A stretch of DNA of 64,000 nt from positions 310,001 through 374,000 of the forward strand of contig NZ_JAQZAL010000001.1 in assembly GCF_028737205.1 (NCBI RefSeq). Reading direction: 5' to 3'. This stretch comes from Actinomycetospora lutea. GTDB lineage: Bacteria; Actinomycetota; Actinomycetes; Mycobacteriales; Pseudonocardiaceae. Both the position numbers and the translations under genes were made by a program. How positions within the stretch are numbered: the first letter of the stretch is position 1; each line of letters begins with the position of its first letter. This document shows, in pieces, positions 1 through 8,258 of this stretch. Under the pieces are notes generated by a model. That model was not told the DNA's origin, searched no databases, and saw nothing but the letters and a program-made list of their open reading frames with translations.

Positions 1-341
1 GCCAGCGGCAGGCCCGGCACGAGCAGCCACGCCGCGATGCCGACGACCGCCGTCGTGAACACGACCAGCCCGACCGCGAGCTGGCTGATCCGCCGCAGGT
101 TCTCGCGCAGCCGCAGCGTCGAGCTCTCGAGGGCCGCGGAGTACAGCAGCGGCGGGAGCACGAGGAACAGGACGAGGTCGGGGTCCAGCGGCACCGTCGG
201 GACGCCGGGCACGAACGACATCGCCAGCCCGAGGACGACGAGCACCAGCGGCGCCGAGAACGAGAAGCGCCGCGCGAGGGCCGTCACGCCGAGGGCGACG
301 ACGAAGACGACGAGCAGGGTGGGCCCGGTGTGCTCGCTCAT
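1..341 (-). CDS. Na+/H+ antiporter, CPA1/NhaP type (N-terminal part, runs off the left edge)
   Basis: Only the first ~113 residues are present. The ATG at 341-339 overlaps the TGA of the upstream methyltransferase gene (ATGA), so the two are translationally coupled. The visible protein has a hydrophobic N-terminal helix, then a segment with PLVLVVLGLAMSF and PLDPDLVLFLVLPPLLYSAALE, which is the typical TM2-TM3 start of bacterial CPA1 proton antiporters (conserved L-x-P-P-L-L-Y), followed by ESSTLRLRENLRRI and a further helix. Family role: exchange of monovalent cations for protons at the plasma membrane. The ion-binding core (ND motif in TM5) lies outside the window, so the substrate cannot be judged. 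Confidence 0.8.
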   Translation of the reverse strand, partial: MSEHTGPTLLVVFVVALGVTALARRFSFSAPLVLVVLGLAMSFVPGVPTVPLDPDLVLFLVLPPLLYSAALESSTLRLRENLRRISQLAVGLVVFTTAVVGIAAWLLVPGLPL

Positions 342-973
342 GGCGCCGATCGCGTGTGCACGCTGACGGCGTAGCCACCGCCCTCGTAGGGCTCGATGCC
401 GTCCCAGTCGGCGGTGCGCGTCTGCAGGACCAGGCCGGCGGCGGCGCACGCGGCGTCGTACTCGTCGAGACCCGGGAAGGGCACGCCGTCGGGCAGCGTG
501 AAGGGCACGTGGTCGGCGTCGAGGCCGAACCCCGCGACGAGCAGGCCGCCCGGACGCAGCAGGCCGGCGAGCACGGCGACCACCCGGGCGTGGGTGCCGG
601 GCGTCAGCAGCGGCCACAGGTTGCCGGCGGCGACCACGGCCTCGACGCGGTGGTCGAGGTGCAGGGCGTCCGGGTCCGCGAGGTCGACGAGACGCCAGTC
701 GAGCTCGGGGGCCGCCGCGCGGGCCTCCGCGAGCATCGACTCGTCGAGGTCGACGCCGACGACCCGGTGCCCGAGCCGGGCGAGGTGGATCGCGACGCGC
801 CCGGTGCCGCACCCGGCGTCGACGATGTCGGCGCTGCGCCCGCCGAGCAGCGCGTGGACGCGGCGCGCCTCCCCGTGCAGGTCGACGCCCCGCTCCTCGA
901 GCGCCGCGAAGCGCGCGGCGTAGCCGGGACCGGCCGTCCCGCCGGTGACGGCGAGCCAGGGATTGACGCTCAC
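338..973 (-). CDS. class I SAM-dependent methyltransferase
   Basis: A ~211-residue Rossmann methyltransferase. Motif I (VDAGCGTGR) and the acidic end of strand 2 (VVGVDLDESML) are clear, giving S-adenosylmethionine binding; LRPGGLLVAGFG is the post-strand-4 motif. The C-terminal part carries no diagnostic acceptor domain, so the methyl acceptor is unknown. A longer reading frame begins at 979, but a TANNNT box (TAGAGT, 980-985) abuts that codon directly; starting at the GTG of 973 gives a 6-nt leaderless spacing seen at other genes here, so I prefer 973. Its stop overlaps the antiporter start by 4 nt, making a two-gene operon. Confidence 0.8.
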   Translation of the reverse strand: MSVNPWLAVTGGTAGPGYAARFAALEERGVDLHGEARRVHALLGGRSADIVDAGCGTGRVAIHLARLGHRVVGVDLDESMLAEARAAAPELDWRLVDLADPDALHLDHRVEAVVAAGNLWPLLTPGTHARVVAVLAGLLRPGGLLVAGFGLDADHVPFTLPDGVPFPGLDEYDAACAAAGLVLQTRTADWDGIEPYEGGGYAVSVHTRSAP

Positions 974-979
974 CGGCAC

Positions 980-985
980 ACTCTA
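980..985 (-). promoter_or_regulatory. -10 box (TAGAGT) of methyltransferase-antiporter operon
   Basis: TAGAGT on the minus strand lies 6 nt before the GTG at 973. The arrangement implies a leaderless transcript and helps decide the start codon. Inferred from motif and spacing only. Confidence 0.4.
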
Positions 986-1049
986 GGGCCGGTGTGAGTG
1001 CGCGATGAGGCCTGCGGCACGTCGCGTGTCCCATGCGAATCCGTGCATG

Positions 1050-1055
1050 TATCGT
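1050..1055 (+). promoter_or_regulatory. -10 box (TATCGT) of cation diffusion facilitator gene
   Basis: TATCGT lies exactly 7 nt before the GTG at 1063, the spacing expected for a leaderless mRNA. It supports 1063 over the in-frame ATG at 1033, which lies upstream of this box. Confidence 0.45.
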
Positions 1056-1062
1056 CGGCGCC

Positions 1063-2004
1063 GTGGGACACGGCCATGGTCACGGCAGCGGCGGCGACGA
1101 CCGCCGGCGCCTCGGCCTCGCGCTCGGCGTCACCTTCCTCGTCGCCGTCGTCGGCGCCGTCGGCGCGGTCGTCACCGGGTCGCTGGCGCTGCTCGCCGAC
1201 CTGGGCCACGTCGGCACCGACGTCGTCGCGCTGGCCACCGCCCTGATCGCCTCCGCGCTCGCCGTGCGCCCGCCGAGCCGCCGGCGGACCTTCGGGCTCG
1301 GCCGGGCCGAGGTGCTGGGCGCCGCGGTCAATGCCGTGCTGCTGCTGGGCGTCACGGTCTGGGTCGCGGTCGAGGCCGTCGAGCGGCTCGCGACGCCCAC
1401 CGAGGTGCCCGGCGGCGGCCTGCTCCTCTACGGCGTGGTCGGGCTCGTCGGCAACCTCGTGTCGCTGGCGGTCCTGCAGCGCGGCAGCGGCGGGATGAAC
1501 GTCCGCGGGGCGGCGCTGCACGTGCTCGGTGACGCGCTGGGCTCGCTGGCCGTGCTGGTCGCCGCCGTGGTCGTGCTGACCACGGGCTGGCCCTACGCCG
1601 ACACCGTCGCCTCGCTCGTGATCGTCGCGATCCTGCTGCCGCGCACCGTCTCCCTGCTGCGCGAGACCGGCCACGTCCTGCTCGAGGGCGCCCCGGCGGG
1701 CATCGACGTCGACGACGTGCACGGCGCGCTGCTGGGCGTCGAGGGCGTCGCCGAGGTGCACGACCTGCACGTCTGGGCCATCAACGACCGCAGCCCCGCC
1801 GTCTCGGCCCACCTCGTGATCTCCGACGAGGGCTGCGCGACCGCCGACTGCGGCGAGCACGGCGTCCTCGACCGCGCCAGCACCGTGCTCCGCGACCGCT
1901 TCGGCCTGCACCACAGCACGCTCCAGATCGAGGCCGTCGAGCACGCCGACCACGAGGACGCGTGCACGCCGATGCCGCCCGTGGAGGCGGTCCGGGAGCG
2001 CTGA
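1063..2004 (+). CDS. cation diffusion facilitator (zinc/divalent metal efflux)
   Basis: A 313-residue CDF transporter of the CzcD/ZitB type that exports Zn2+ or related divalent cations in exchange for protons. The N terminus is His-rich (GHGHGHG, residues 2-8), followed by six predicted membrane helices. The transport-site residues are visible as LADLGHVGTD (D46, H49, D53) in helix 2 and HVLGD (H153, D157) in helix 5. The C-terminal cytoplasmic domain (about 205-290) has the EVHDLHVWAIND segment typical of the regulatory ferredoxin-like fold, and the tail contains CxxxxC and His/Asp residues (CATADCGEH, HADHEDAC). The 17-nt gap to the following repair gene suggests cotranscription. Confidence 0.9.
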   Translation: MGHGHGHGSGGDDRRRLGLALGVTFLVAVVGAVGAVVTGSLALLADLGHVGTDVVALATALIASALAVRPPSRRRTFGLGRAEVLGAAVNAVLLLGVTVWVAVEAVERLATPTEVPGGGLLLYGVVGLVGNLVSLAVLQRGSGGMNVRGAALHVLGDALGSLAVLVAAVVVLTTGWPYADTVASLVIVAILLPRTVSLLRETGHVLLEGAPAGIDVDDVHGALLGVEGVAEVHDLHVWAINDRSPAVSAHLVISDEGCATADCGEHGVLDRASTVLRDRFGLHHSTLQIEAVEHADHEDACTPMPPVEAVRER

Positions 2005-2021
2005 GTGGTTGGGTGGGTGTC

Positions 2022-2516
2022 GTGACCGTCACCCACACGGTGCTCGACAGCCCGCTCGGCCCGCTGACGCTGCGCGCCCACGACGGCGTGCTGTCCGGGC
2101 TCTACATGACCGAGCACCGGCACGGGCCCGCCGCCGACACCCTCGGCGCCCGGGCCGACGACGGCCTGCCCGCCGCGCGCGAGCAGCTCGGTGCCTACTT
2201 CGCCGGCGACCTCACCGCCTTCGACCTCGCCACGACCGCGGGCGGCACCGCGTTCCAGCAGCGGGTCTGGGCGGCACTGCGGGAGATCCCGTACGGCGGG
2301 ACCGTGAGCTACGGCGAGCTGGCCGCCGCGATCGGGCAGCCCACGGCCGTGCGCGCGGTGGGCCTGGCCAACGGCCGCAACCCCCTCAGCATCGTCGTGC
2401 CCTGCCACCGCGTCGTCGGCGCGACGGGCTCGCTCACCGGCTACGGCGGCGGCGTCGAGCGCAAGCGCGCCCTGCTCGACCTCGAGTCGCGCGGGGCTCA
2501 GCGCCGCCCGGGCTGA
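2022..2516 (+). CDS. ogt: methylated-DNA--[protein]-cysteine S-methyltransferase (first of two)
   Basis: A 164-residue suicide DNA-repair protein that removes alkyl groups from O6 of guanine. The catalytic PCHRVVG motif is present with C128 as acceptor, preceded by GLANGRNPLSIVVPC and the winged-helix segment IPYGGTVSYGELA. The N-terminal domain (SPLGPLTLRAHDG) lacks the Ada zinc-finger, so this is the Ogt/MGMT form. I start at the GTG of 2022 because homologues begin just before the TV-SPLG strand; GTG codons at 2013 and 1962 are alternatives. Its 3' end overlaps the convergent gene by 19 bp. A divergent paralogue lies at 27132-27623. Confidence 0.88.
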   Translation: MTVTHTVLDSPLGPLTLRAHDGVLSGLYMTEHRHGPAADTLGARADDGLPAAREQLGAYFAGDLTAFDLATTAGGTAFQQRVWAALREIPYGGTVSYGELAAAIGQPTAVRAVGLANGRNPLSIVVPCHRVVGATGSLTGYGGGVERKRALLDLESRGAQRRPG

Positions 2517-3868
2517 GAGCGGGCCGCCTTGCCGTCCGGGTCGAACCACGGGTGGCCCCCCGCCGCGCCGTTGCCGGTGGTGGGCGGGGTCGGCGGGGCG
2601 GGCGTCTCCTGCTCGACCGCGGCGAGCTCCGGGTCCGCGTCGGCCACGGGCTCCTCGTCGACGTCCTCGCCCGGGGGCGTCTCCTGGTCGGCGGTCTCTC
2701 CCGGGGCCGGGTCGTCCGCCGGGCCGGCGCTCCCCTCGACGTGGCTCGCGTATTCGGTGGTCTCGGGGTCCGCGGACTCGTCGGGGTCCGCGGCATCGTC
2801 CGGGGCGTCGTGCGGGTCGCCCGGGTGCCGGGTGTCCTCGGGGATCTCGTCCTCGGGGATCTCGTCCTCGGGGGTGTCGACGGCCTCGGGCTCGCTCTCG
2901 TCCTCGACCGGGCCCTCGACCGTCGCCTCCACGGGGTCCTCGACCGGCTCGTCGGCGGTGTCCTCGACCGTGTCCTCGACCGTGTCCTCCGCCTGCTCCG
3001 GGGCCTCCTCGGCGCCCTCGACGTCCTCGACGTCCTCGACGTCCTCGGCGGGCGGCTCGGTCGCCGGGGGCGTGCCGTACGCGGCGAAGGTCTCGGTGTC
3101 GGCGTGGTCGTCGTGCTCGCCGTCGTGCTCGTCCGGGTGCGGGTCGTCCGGGGCCGGGTCGTCCGGGGCCGGGTCGCCCTGGACGGGCAGCGGGATCGAG
3201 GGCAGCGGCGAGCTCGCGGGTGAGGCGGGCCCGCTGCCGGGCGGCGGACCCGGGGGCATGCCCGGCGGGGGACCGGACGGCGGCCCGGTCATCGGACGCG
3301 GACCGGGGCCCGGGCCGGGTCCAGGGCCGGGACCAGGGCCGGGACCCGGGCCCGGGGCGGTCCGGGGACCGGCGCCGGGGGCCGTCGCGGCGGCGGCACC
3401 GAGGCCCACGCCGGCGCCCGCGGCGCCCGCCGCGGCCCCGACCGGCAGGAACACGGTGCCCGCCTCCGCCACGACCTGGTCGCCGCGGTCGTCGAGCAGG
3501 GCGTGGCGGCCGGTCGGGGTGCGGTCGTCGCGCTGCGGGGCGGCCGCGGCCGTGCCCGGCAGGCGCCGGAACAGGGCGAGCAGCAGCAGCGTCCAGGACA
3601 CCACCTGCAGCAGGATCACGACGAAGCCGAGCACGCTCGAGAGCGGCAGCAGGGTCTCGGGGGTGAGGCCGAACGCGTCGAAGGAGGTCGCGGCCACGAG
3701 GAAGGTCGAGATGAGGACGACCACGAGCTGCACGGCCAGCCCGGCGATCGCCGGCGTCGACACCGCGGGGAGCTCCCGCCGGCGCAGCACGGCCACCACG
3801 AGGCCCACGACGACGGGGACACCGACGGGGAGCGAGGCCGCGGCGAGACGAACGCCGGAGTCGAGCAT
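2498..3868 (-). CDS. membrane protein with Gly-Pro repeat linker and acidic repeat tail (function unknown)
   Basis: A 456-residue protein. The N-terminal ~100 residues hold three predicted membrane helices (about 13-28, 40-60 and 74-101). A linker follows with an Ala/Gly stretch and a pure Gly-Pro run of about ten GP units, then PPG-rich sequence, then a strongly acidic tail built from degenerate Glu-Asp-Val/Thr units (VEDVEDVE, EDTVEDTVED, EDEIPEDEIPED). The tail ends GGHPWFDPDGKAARSQPGRR. I do not recognise the family; the composition suggests an intrinsically disordered cytoplasmic or surface tail on a small membrane anchor. The ATG at 3868 is supported by TAGGTT 7 nt upstream. A longer open frame on this strand continues past 3868 only because of base composition. 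Confidence 0.6.
   Translation of the reverse strand: MLDSGVRLAAASLPVGVPVVVGLVVAVLRRRELPAVSTPAIAGLAVQLVVVLISTFLVAATSFDAFGLTPETLLPLSSVLGFVVILLQVVSWTLLLLALFRRLPGTAAAAPQRDDRTPTGRHALLDDRGDQVVAEAGTVFLPVGAAAGAAGAGVGLGAAAATAPGAGPRTAPGPGPGPGPGPGPGPGPGPRPMTGPPSGPPPGMPPGPPPGSGPASPASSPLPSIPLPVQGDPAPDDPAPDDPHPDEHDGEHDDHADTETFAAYGTPPATEPPAEDVEDVEDVEGAEEAPEQAEDTVEDTVEDTADEPVEDPVEATVEGPVEDESEPEAVDTPEDEIPEDEIPEDTRHPGDPHDAPDDAADPDESADPETTEYASHVEGSAGPADDPAPGETADQETPPGEDVDEEPVADADPELAAVEQETPAPPTPPTTGNGAAGGHPWFDPDGKAARSQPGRR
2844..3360. repeat. coding tandem repeats (acidic and Gly-Pro units)
   Basis: Several short in-frame tandem repeats lie inside the unknown membrane protein: a 15-bp unit twice near 2840-2875 (EIPED), a 9-bp unit GACGTCCTC three times at 3020-3046 (EDV), a 15-bp unit GGGTCGTCCGGGGCC near 3146-3175, and GGGCCCGGGCCGGG-type sequence at 3303-3358 encoding the GP run. 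They are probably length-variable by slippage. Confidence 0.7.
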
Positions 3869-3875
3869 GGCGACG

Positions 3876-3881
3876 AACCTA
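3876..3881 (-). promoter_or_regulatory. -10 box (TAGGTT), leaderless-type
   Basis: TAGGTT on the minus strand, separated by 7 nt from the ATG at 3868. Confidence 0.4.
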
Positions 3882-4015
3882 ACCGAACGACCCCGATCGG
3901 CGGAGGACCGACCTCCCGGTTCTCGACATACCGGACCCTCACCGCCCCGGTTCCGCCCACCTCGTGGCGCGGCCGCACGTGCTCCCGGAGGTCCCGTCCG
4001 CCAGCATGGAGGGCT

Positions 4016-4810
4016 GTGAGCAGCGAGACGGCCCGCCGCCGGGGCACCGCGACCGGGTCGGCCGCCGACCCCGACCGGGTCCGGACGGTCCTCGCCGAGT
4101 CGGACGCCGTCGACGGCTTCTTCGCGGTCTCCACCCGCGCGGCCGAGGGCGCCGACCCGTCGTGGCGCCCGGTGGCGTCGCTGCTGGCCGTCCCGGACGC
4201 GGGCCCGGACCCGATCGAGGAGCGGCTCGCGGCGGTGGCCGACGGGCTCGGCGCCGGCCGGCGGATCGCGGCGTCGCTGCTCGGCCAGTCCCTGGTCTCG
4301 CGCCCGGTGTCGGTGCTGCTCGCCTGCGCCGCGGCCGGCGTCCTGCCCGACCTGTCGCCCGCTGCGGTCCTGCACGCGCGCCCGTGGGCCGGCGGCCCGA
4401 TCCCGCTGTGGGCCGATCCCGAGCGGCTCACCGGCGTCGAGCTCGGCGCCCCCGACGGGCCGGACGCCGCCGCGCTCCTGGCCCGCGCGTTGGCCGACGA
4501 GCACGTGGCGCCGATCGTCGCCGGCCTGCGGGCGCGCGCCTCGGTGTCCCCGCGCGTGCTGTGGGGCAATGCGGCCGGCGCGCTCGGCGGGGCGGTCCGC
4601 GTCCTGGGCGCCGCGCGCCCCGACCGGCACGCCGCGGCGCTCGCCCTCGCCCGCGGCGTGCTCACCCACGAGCCGTTCGCGGGCCTCGGGCGCTTCGTCC
4701 CCGAGCCCGAGCACCCCAGCGGACTCGGGTTCCGCCGGACGACCTGCTGCCTGTACTACCGCGTGCCCGGCGGCGGGACCTGCGGCGACTGCGTGCTCCA
4801 GCGACGCTAG
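4016..4810 (+). CDS. FhuF-like 2Fe-2S protein (ferric-siderophore reductase family)
   Basis: A 264-residue soluble protein whose C terminus carries the FhuF signature C-C-x10-C-x2-C (C244, C245, C256, C259) in TCCLYYRVPGGGTCGDCVL. In FhuF this unusual arrangement binds a [2Fe-2S] cluster that reduces ferric iron in imported hydroxamate siderophores. The body (ARPWAGGPIPLW..., RVLWGNAAGALGG) resembles the helical FhuF core. No siderophore uptake genes are near, so the substrate is inferred from family only. The GTG start at 4016 is preceded by GGAGGG. The stop overlaps the convergent M50B gene stop by 4 nt. Confidence 0.75.
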   Translation: MSSETARRRGTATGSAADPDRVRTVLAESDAVDGFFAVSTRAAEGADPSWRPVASLLAVPDAGPDPIEERLAAVADGLGAGRRIAASLLGQSLVSRPVSVLLACAAAGVLPDLSPAAVLHARPWAGGPIPLWADPERLTGVELGAPDGPDAAALLARALADEHVAPIVAGLRARASVSPRVLWGNAAGALGGAVRVLGAARPDRHAAALALARGVLTHEPFAGLGRFVPEPEHPSGLGFRRTTCCLYYRVPGGGTCGDCVLQRR

Positions 4811-5541
4811 ACCGGCGGCCAGACCACGAGCAGCCGGCCCGCGCCGAGCAGCGAGAACACGCCGACCAGCAGGAACAGCGCCACCCAGATCCCGGCGGGC
4901 AGGCCGGTGAGGCGCTCGAGCTGGTCGGCGTCGGAGTCGGGCGCGCGGCGCCGGGAGCGCTTGCGCTGCACCTCGAGCACCGTGCGCAGCCCGCCGATGA
5001 TGAGGAACCACGTCACGAAGCACGCGAACCCGTACTGCACGTTCCCCGAGCCGTAGACCGCGACCAGCACGAACACCGCGCCGGTGAGCACCACCGACAA
5101 CACGCCGTAGGCGTTGCGGATGAGGATCAGGGTCGCGAGCAGCAGGATCACCGCGATCACGAGCATCGCCGAGATCGCGTCCGCCGCGACGAGCGCCGCC
5201 GCGCCGATCCCGAGCAGCGGCGGCGTCGCGTAGCCCGCGGCGGCCGTCGCCACCATGCCCGGGCCGTCGCGGCGGCCCTTGGAGACGGTGACGCCCGACG
5301 TGTCGGAGTGCAGCAGGATCTTCGTGAGCGTCCGGCCGGAGCAGATCGCGACCAGGGCGTGGCCGCCCTCGTGGGCGATGGTGACGACGTTGCGGGCGAG
5401 CCGCCAGGTGCCGTGCACGCCGACGACGAGCAGGGCGACGAGACCACCGAGGATCACCAGGGTGGCCTGCGTCTGCCCGGTGCTGAGCTGGTCGAGGCCG
5501 TCGAAGGGCAGCGGGAGGGAGGTCGGGAGGCCGGTCGTCAC
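4807..5541 (-). CDS. M50B-family intramembrane-type zinc metallopeptidase
   Basis: A 244-residue polytopic protein with the zinc-binding HExxH motif as HEGGH (H57-H61) inside a membrane helix (RNVVTIAHEGGHALVA), as in the site-2-protease-like M50B peptidases of actinobacteria. Six or so hydrophobic segments follow, then a basic loop and the conserved family tail DADQLERLTGLPAGIWVALF before a last helix. Substrate unknown; relatives cleave membrane-tethered regulators. Start is GTG at 5541, with TACCGT 9 nt upstream as a possible -10. No PDZ domain is present, so it is a minimal enzyme. Confidence 0.8.
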   Translation of the reverse strand: MTTGLPTSLPLPFDGLDQLSTGQTQATLVILGGLVALLVVGVHGTWRLARNVVTIAHEGGHALVAICSGRTLTKILLHSDTSGVTVSKGRRDGPGMVATAAAGYATPPLLGIGAAALVAADAISAMLVIAVILLLATLILIRNAYGVLSVVLTGAVFVLVAVYGSGNVQYGFACFVTWFLIIGGLRTVLEVQRKRSRRRAPDSDADQLERLTGLPAGIWVALFLLVGVFSLLGAGRLLVVWPPV

Positions 5542-5597
5542 GATGGGGGCACGGTAGCCCGGGATGCGAGGCGGCCCGGGTCCGCCATGCTGTCGGG

Positions 5598-7103
5598 GTG
5601 AGCGACACCGCCGCCGAGGACGTCCGCATGGGGACCGCCCGGGGCCGCTGGATCCTGCTGACGACGGTGCTGGGGTCGGGGCTCGCGATGCTCGATTCCA
5701 CGGTGGTCAACATCGCGCTCGAGCGCATCGGCGCCGAGTTCGACGCGAGCTTCGCCGCGCTGCAGTGGACGGTGAACGGCTACACGCTCACGCTCGCCGG
5801 GCTGATCCTGCTGGGCGGCTCGCTGGGCGACCGCTTCGGCCGCCGCAAGGTCTTCCTCATCGGTGTCGTGTGGTTCGCGGTGGCCTCGGCGCTGTGCGGG
5901 TTCGCGCCCTCGGTGGAGTTCCTCATCGCGGGCCGCGCGCTGCAGGGTGTCGGCGGCGCGCTGCTCACCCCGGGCAGCCTCGCGCTGATCTCGGCGTCGT
6001 TCCACGGCGGCGACCGGGCGGCCGCGATCGGCGCCTGGTCGGGTCTCGGTGGCGTGGCCGGCGCGGTGGGCCCGTTCCTCGGCGGCTTCCTCGTCGAGTG
6101 GACCTGGCGCGCGGTCTTCCTCATCAACCTGCCGCTGGCCGCGATCGTCGTGGTCGTCGCCCTGCGCCACGTGCCCGAGTCGCGCGACCCGGACGCCGCG
6201 CGCCAGCTCGACGTGCCCGGCACCGTGCTCGCGGTCGCCGGTCTCGGCGCCCTGACCTGGGCGCTCACCGCCGCCGGCGAGGACGGCGTGACCCCGACGG
6301 TGGTCGTCGCCGGCGCGGCCGGGGTGCTCGCCCTCGTCGCGTTCGTGCTCGCCGAGCGCCGGTCGCGGGCGCCGCTGGTGCCCGGCGAGCTGTTCGCCAA
6401 CTCCCGCTTCACCGGCGCCAACGTCGTCACCCTGCTGGTCTACGGGGCGCTCGGGGTGAACTTCGTGCTCGTCGTCCTGCAGCTGCAGGTCGTGGCCGGG
6501 TTCAGCCCGCTCGCCGCCGGCACGGCCATGCTGCCGATCACCGTGATCATGCTGCTGCTCTCGGCGCGCTCCGGGCGGCTCGCGCAGCGCATCGGACCGC
6601 GCTGGCCGATGACGATCGGACTCCTCCTCGCGGCCACCGGCATGCTCCTGCTCGGCCGCATCGGGCCGGACGCGTCCTACCTCGTCGACGTCCTGCCGGC
6701 CGTGGCGCTGTTCGGCTTCGGGCTCGCCGGCACCGTCGCCCCCCTCACCGCGACCGTGCTCGACGCCGCCGACGACCGTCACGTCGGCATCGCCTCCGGC
6801 GTCAACAACGCGATCGCCCGCGCCGCCGGGCTCCTCGCGGTCGCCCTGATCCCGGCCGTCGCCGGCATCTCCGGGCAGGTCTACACCGACCCGCCCGCGT
6901 TCTCCGCGGGCTACCGGACCGCGATGACGATCTCGGCGGGCCTGCTCGTGGCGGGCGCGCTGCTCTCGGCGGTCCTGCTGCGCCCCCGCCGCGGTCCGGC
7001 GACGGCGACCGACCCGGCCGCCCCGACGGCCCCGTCCCGCTTCCCGACCGAGTCGTGCACCCACTGCGGCGTCAGCGCGCCGCAGCAGTACCCGCGGGAC
7101 TGA
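5598..7103 (+). CDS. MFS multidrug exporter, DHA2 (EmrB/QacA) family
   Basis: A 501-residue transporter with about 14 predicted membrane helices, the DHA2 hallmark. Helix 1 carries LDSTVVNIALERI (residues 32-44), matching the DxTIVNVALP motif of the family, and loop 2-3 carries motif A GGSLGDRFGRRK (73-84). Motif C-like glycine/proline sequence GGVAGAVGPFLGGFLVE lies in helix 5. It should expel cationic or amphiphilic compounds using the proton gradient. The tail ends in a short THCGVSAPQ segment of unknown role. No adjacent TetR/MarR gene controls it, and the substrate cannot be inferred. Confidence 0.88.
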   Translation: MSDTAAEDVRMGTARGRWILLTTVLGSGLAMLDSTVVNIALERIGAEFDASFAALQWTVNGYTLTLAGLILLGGSLGDRFGRRKVFLIGVVWFAVASALCGFAPSVEFLIAGRALQGVGGALLTPGSLALISASFHGGDRAAAIGAWSGLGGVAGAVGPFLGGFLVEWTWRAVFLINLPLAAIVVVVALRHVPESRDPDAARQLDVPGTVLAVAGLGALTWALTAAGEDGVTPTVVVAGAAGVLALVAFVLAERRSRAPLVPGELFANSRFTGANVVTLLVYGALGVNFVLVVLQLQVVAGFSPLAAGTAMLPITVIMLLLSARSGRLAQRIGPRWPMTIGLLLAATGMLLLGRIGPDASYLVDVLPAVALFGFGLAGTVAPLTATVLDAADDRHVGIASGVNNAIARAAGLLAVALIPAVAGISGQVYTDPPAFSAGYRTAMTISAGLLVAGALLSAVLLRPRRGPATATDPAAPTAPSRFPTESCTHCGVSAPQQYPRD

Positions 7104-7150
7104 CCTGCGCGACCGGCTCGGCGGAGTCGCGGCGGCGGTGCTCGCCGTGT

Positions 7151-7205
7151 CGATCTCTCGGGAGTGCCGTCAGCGCGGTGCCCCGGTGACACTCTCGGGA
7201 GATCG
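7151..7205. terminator. large imperfect inverted repeat between convergent genes
   Basis: Sixteen-nt arms at 7151-7166 and 7190-7205 pair with two mismatches around a 23-nt loop. The arms share the core CTCTCGGGAG in direct orientation too, because the core is nearly self-complementary. Placed between the convergent ends of the DHA2 exporter and the aminotransferase, it probably ends both transcripts. Confidence 0.5.
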
Positions 7206-7219
7206 TTCTGGAGAGCACC

Positions 7220-8230
7220 TCAGGCCAGCGCCTCCAGCACCGTGTCGGCGTCGGCCTCGGTGTTGTGCAGATGGAAGCCCAGGCGGGCCCCGCCGCCGCG
7301 GACGGCGCAGCGCACGCCGGCCGCGGCGAGGCGGTCGGCCGCGCCGTGGTGGCGCACGGAGACGATCGCCGACTCGCCCGCGGGCAGGTGCAGGCCGCGG
7401 CGGACGCGGTTGGCGAGGCCCACCGCGTGGTCGCGGACCGCCTCGAGGTCGAGCGACGCGAGCCACGGCAGGGAGACCGCCGCGCCGACCTGGGCGAGCC
7501 AGACGGGGGAGAGGTCGAAGCGCCGGGCGTCGGGGTAGAGGCGCAGCGGGAGGCCGTAGATCGCGTCCCACCCGCCCGCGTACCAGCCGGACTGCCCGGG
7601 CACGACGCGCTCGGCGAGCCGGTCCGAGAGCGCCATCCAGGCCGCGCCGCGGGGCGCGAGGAGCCACTTGTAGCCGGCGCCGACGACGACGTCGGCCCAC
7701 CCGAGGTCGGCGGGCAGCCAGCCCAGCGACTGGGTCGCGTCGAGGACGACGAGGGTGTCGGGGCCGACCTCGGCGCGCAGGGCCTCGAGGTCGACCAGCG
7801 CGCCGTCGGCGGAGGCGACCACGCTGACCGCGACGACGTCCGCGGCGCCGGTGCGCTCGGGCAGCTCGTCGATGTCCATCTCCATCACCTCGTGCCCGGC
7901 CGACACGAAGGGGAAGGTCACGCTGGTGAACTCGCGGTCGGCCGTGAGGACGCGGGCCCCCGGCGGCAGCGACGCCGCGACGAGCCCGAGCAGCCCGGAC
8001 ACCGTGGTGCCCAGCGCGACCGAGGACACCGGGAAGCCCGTGAGCTGCCCGAACGCGGCGCGTGCGGCGGCGACGGCGCCGTCGAACTGCGGCGGGCTGG
8101 TCTCCGCCCGGCCCCACGCGGTCACCGCCGCCGACACCGCGTCGACGACGGGTCGCGGCGGGACGCCGATCGAGGGGGTGTTCAGGTAGACGCCGTCGAC
8201 GTCGAAGGTGGTGCCGAACGCGTGCCGCAC
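7220..8230 (-). CDS. class V PLP-dependent aminotransferase
   Basis: A 336-residue fold-type I PLP enzyme. The Schiff-base lysine is K188 in VGAGYKWLLAPRG; the cofactor aspartate lies in VVLDATQSLG (D164) and the phosphate-binding segment is ALGTTVSG. This is the class V (NifS/CsdA-like) superfamily, but the active-site cysteine loop of cysteine desulfurases is absent, so an aminotransferase or lyase is more likely than sulfur mobilisation. Substrate unknown. The GTG start at 8230 has TAGTCT exactly 7 nt upstream. It stands alone between convergent and divergent neighbours. Confidence 0.82.
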   Translation of the reverse strand: MRHAFGTTFDVDGVYLNTPSIGVPPRPVVDAVSAAVTAWGRAETSPPQFDGAVAAARAAFGQLTGFPVSSVALGTTVSGLLGLVAASLPPGARVLTADREFTSVTFPFVSAGHEVMEMDIDELPERTGAADVVAVSVVASADGALVDLEALRAEVGPDTLVVLDATQSLGWLPADLGWADVVVGAGYKWLLAPRGAAWMALSDRLAERVVPGQSGWYAGGWDAIYGLPLRLYPDARRFDLSPVWLAQVGAAVSLPWLASLDLEAVRDHAVGLANRVRRGLHLPAGESAIVSVRHHGAADRLAAAGVRCAVRGGGARLGFHLHNTEADADTVLEALA

Positions 8231-8237
8231 CCGGCCG

Positions 8238-8243
8238 AGACTA
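8238..8243 (-). promoter_or_regulatory. -10 box (TAGTCT), leaderless-type
   Basis: TAGTCT on the minus strand with a 7-nt spacer to the GTG at 8230 of the aminotransferase gene. Confidence 0.4.
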
Positions 8244-8258
8244 GATCACCGCGGGCGA

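Noticed and set aside
3869-5728. Long minus-strand open frame that would extend the Gly-Pro membrane protein to over 1000 residues
   Set aside because: It runs antisense through the FhuF-like and M50B genes, has the Arg/Ala/Gly-rich composition of GC-rich shadow frames, and a well-placed ATG with a -10 box exists at 3868.
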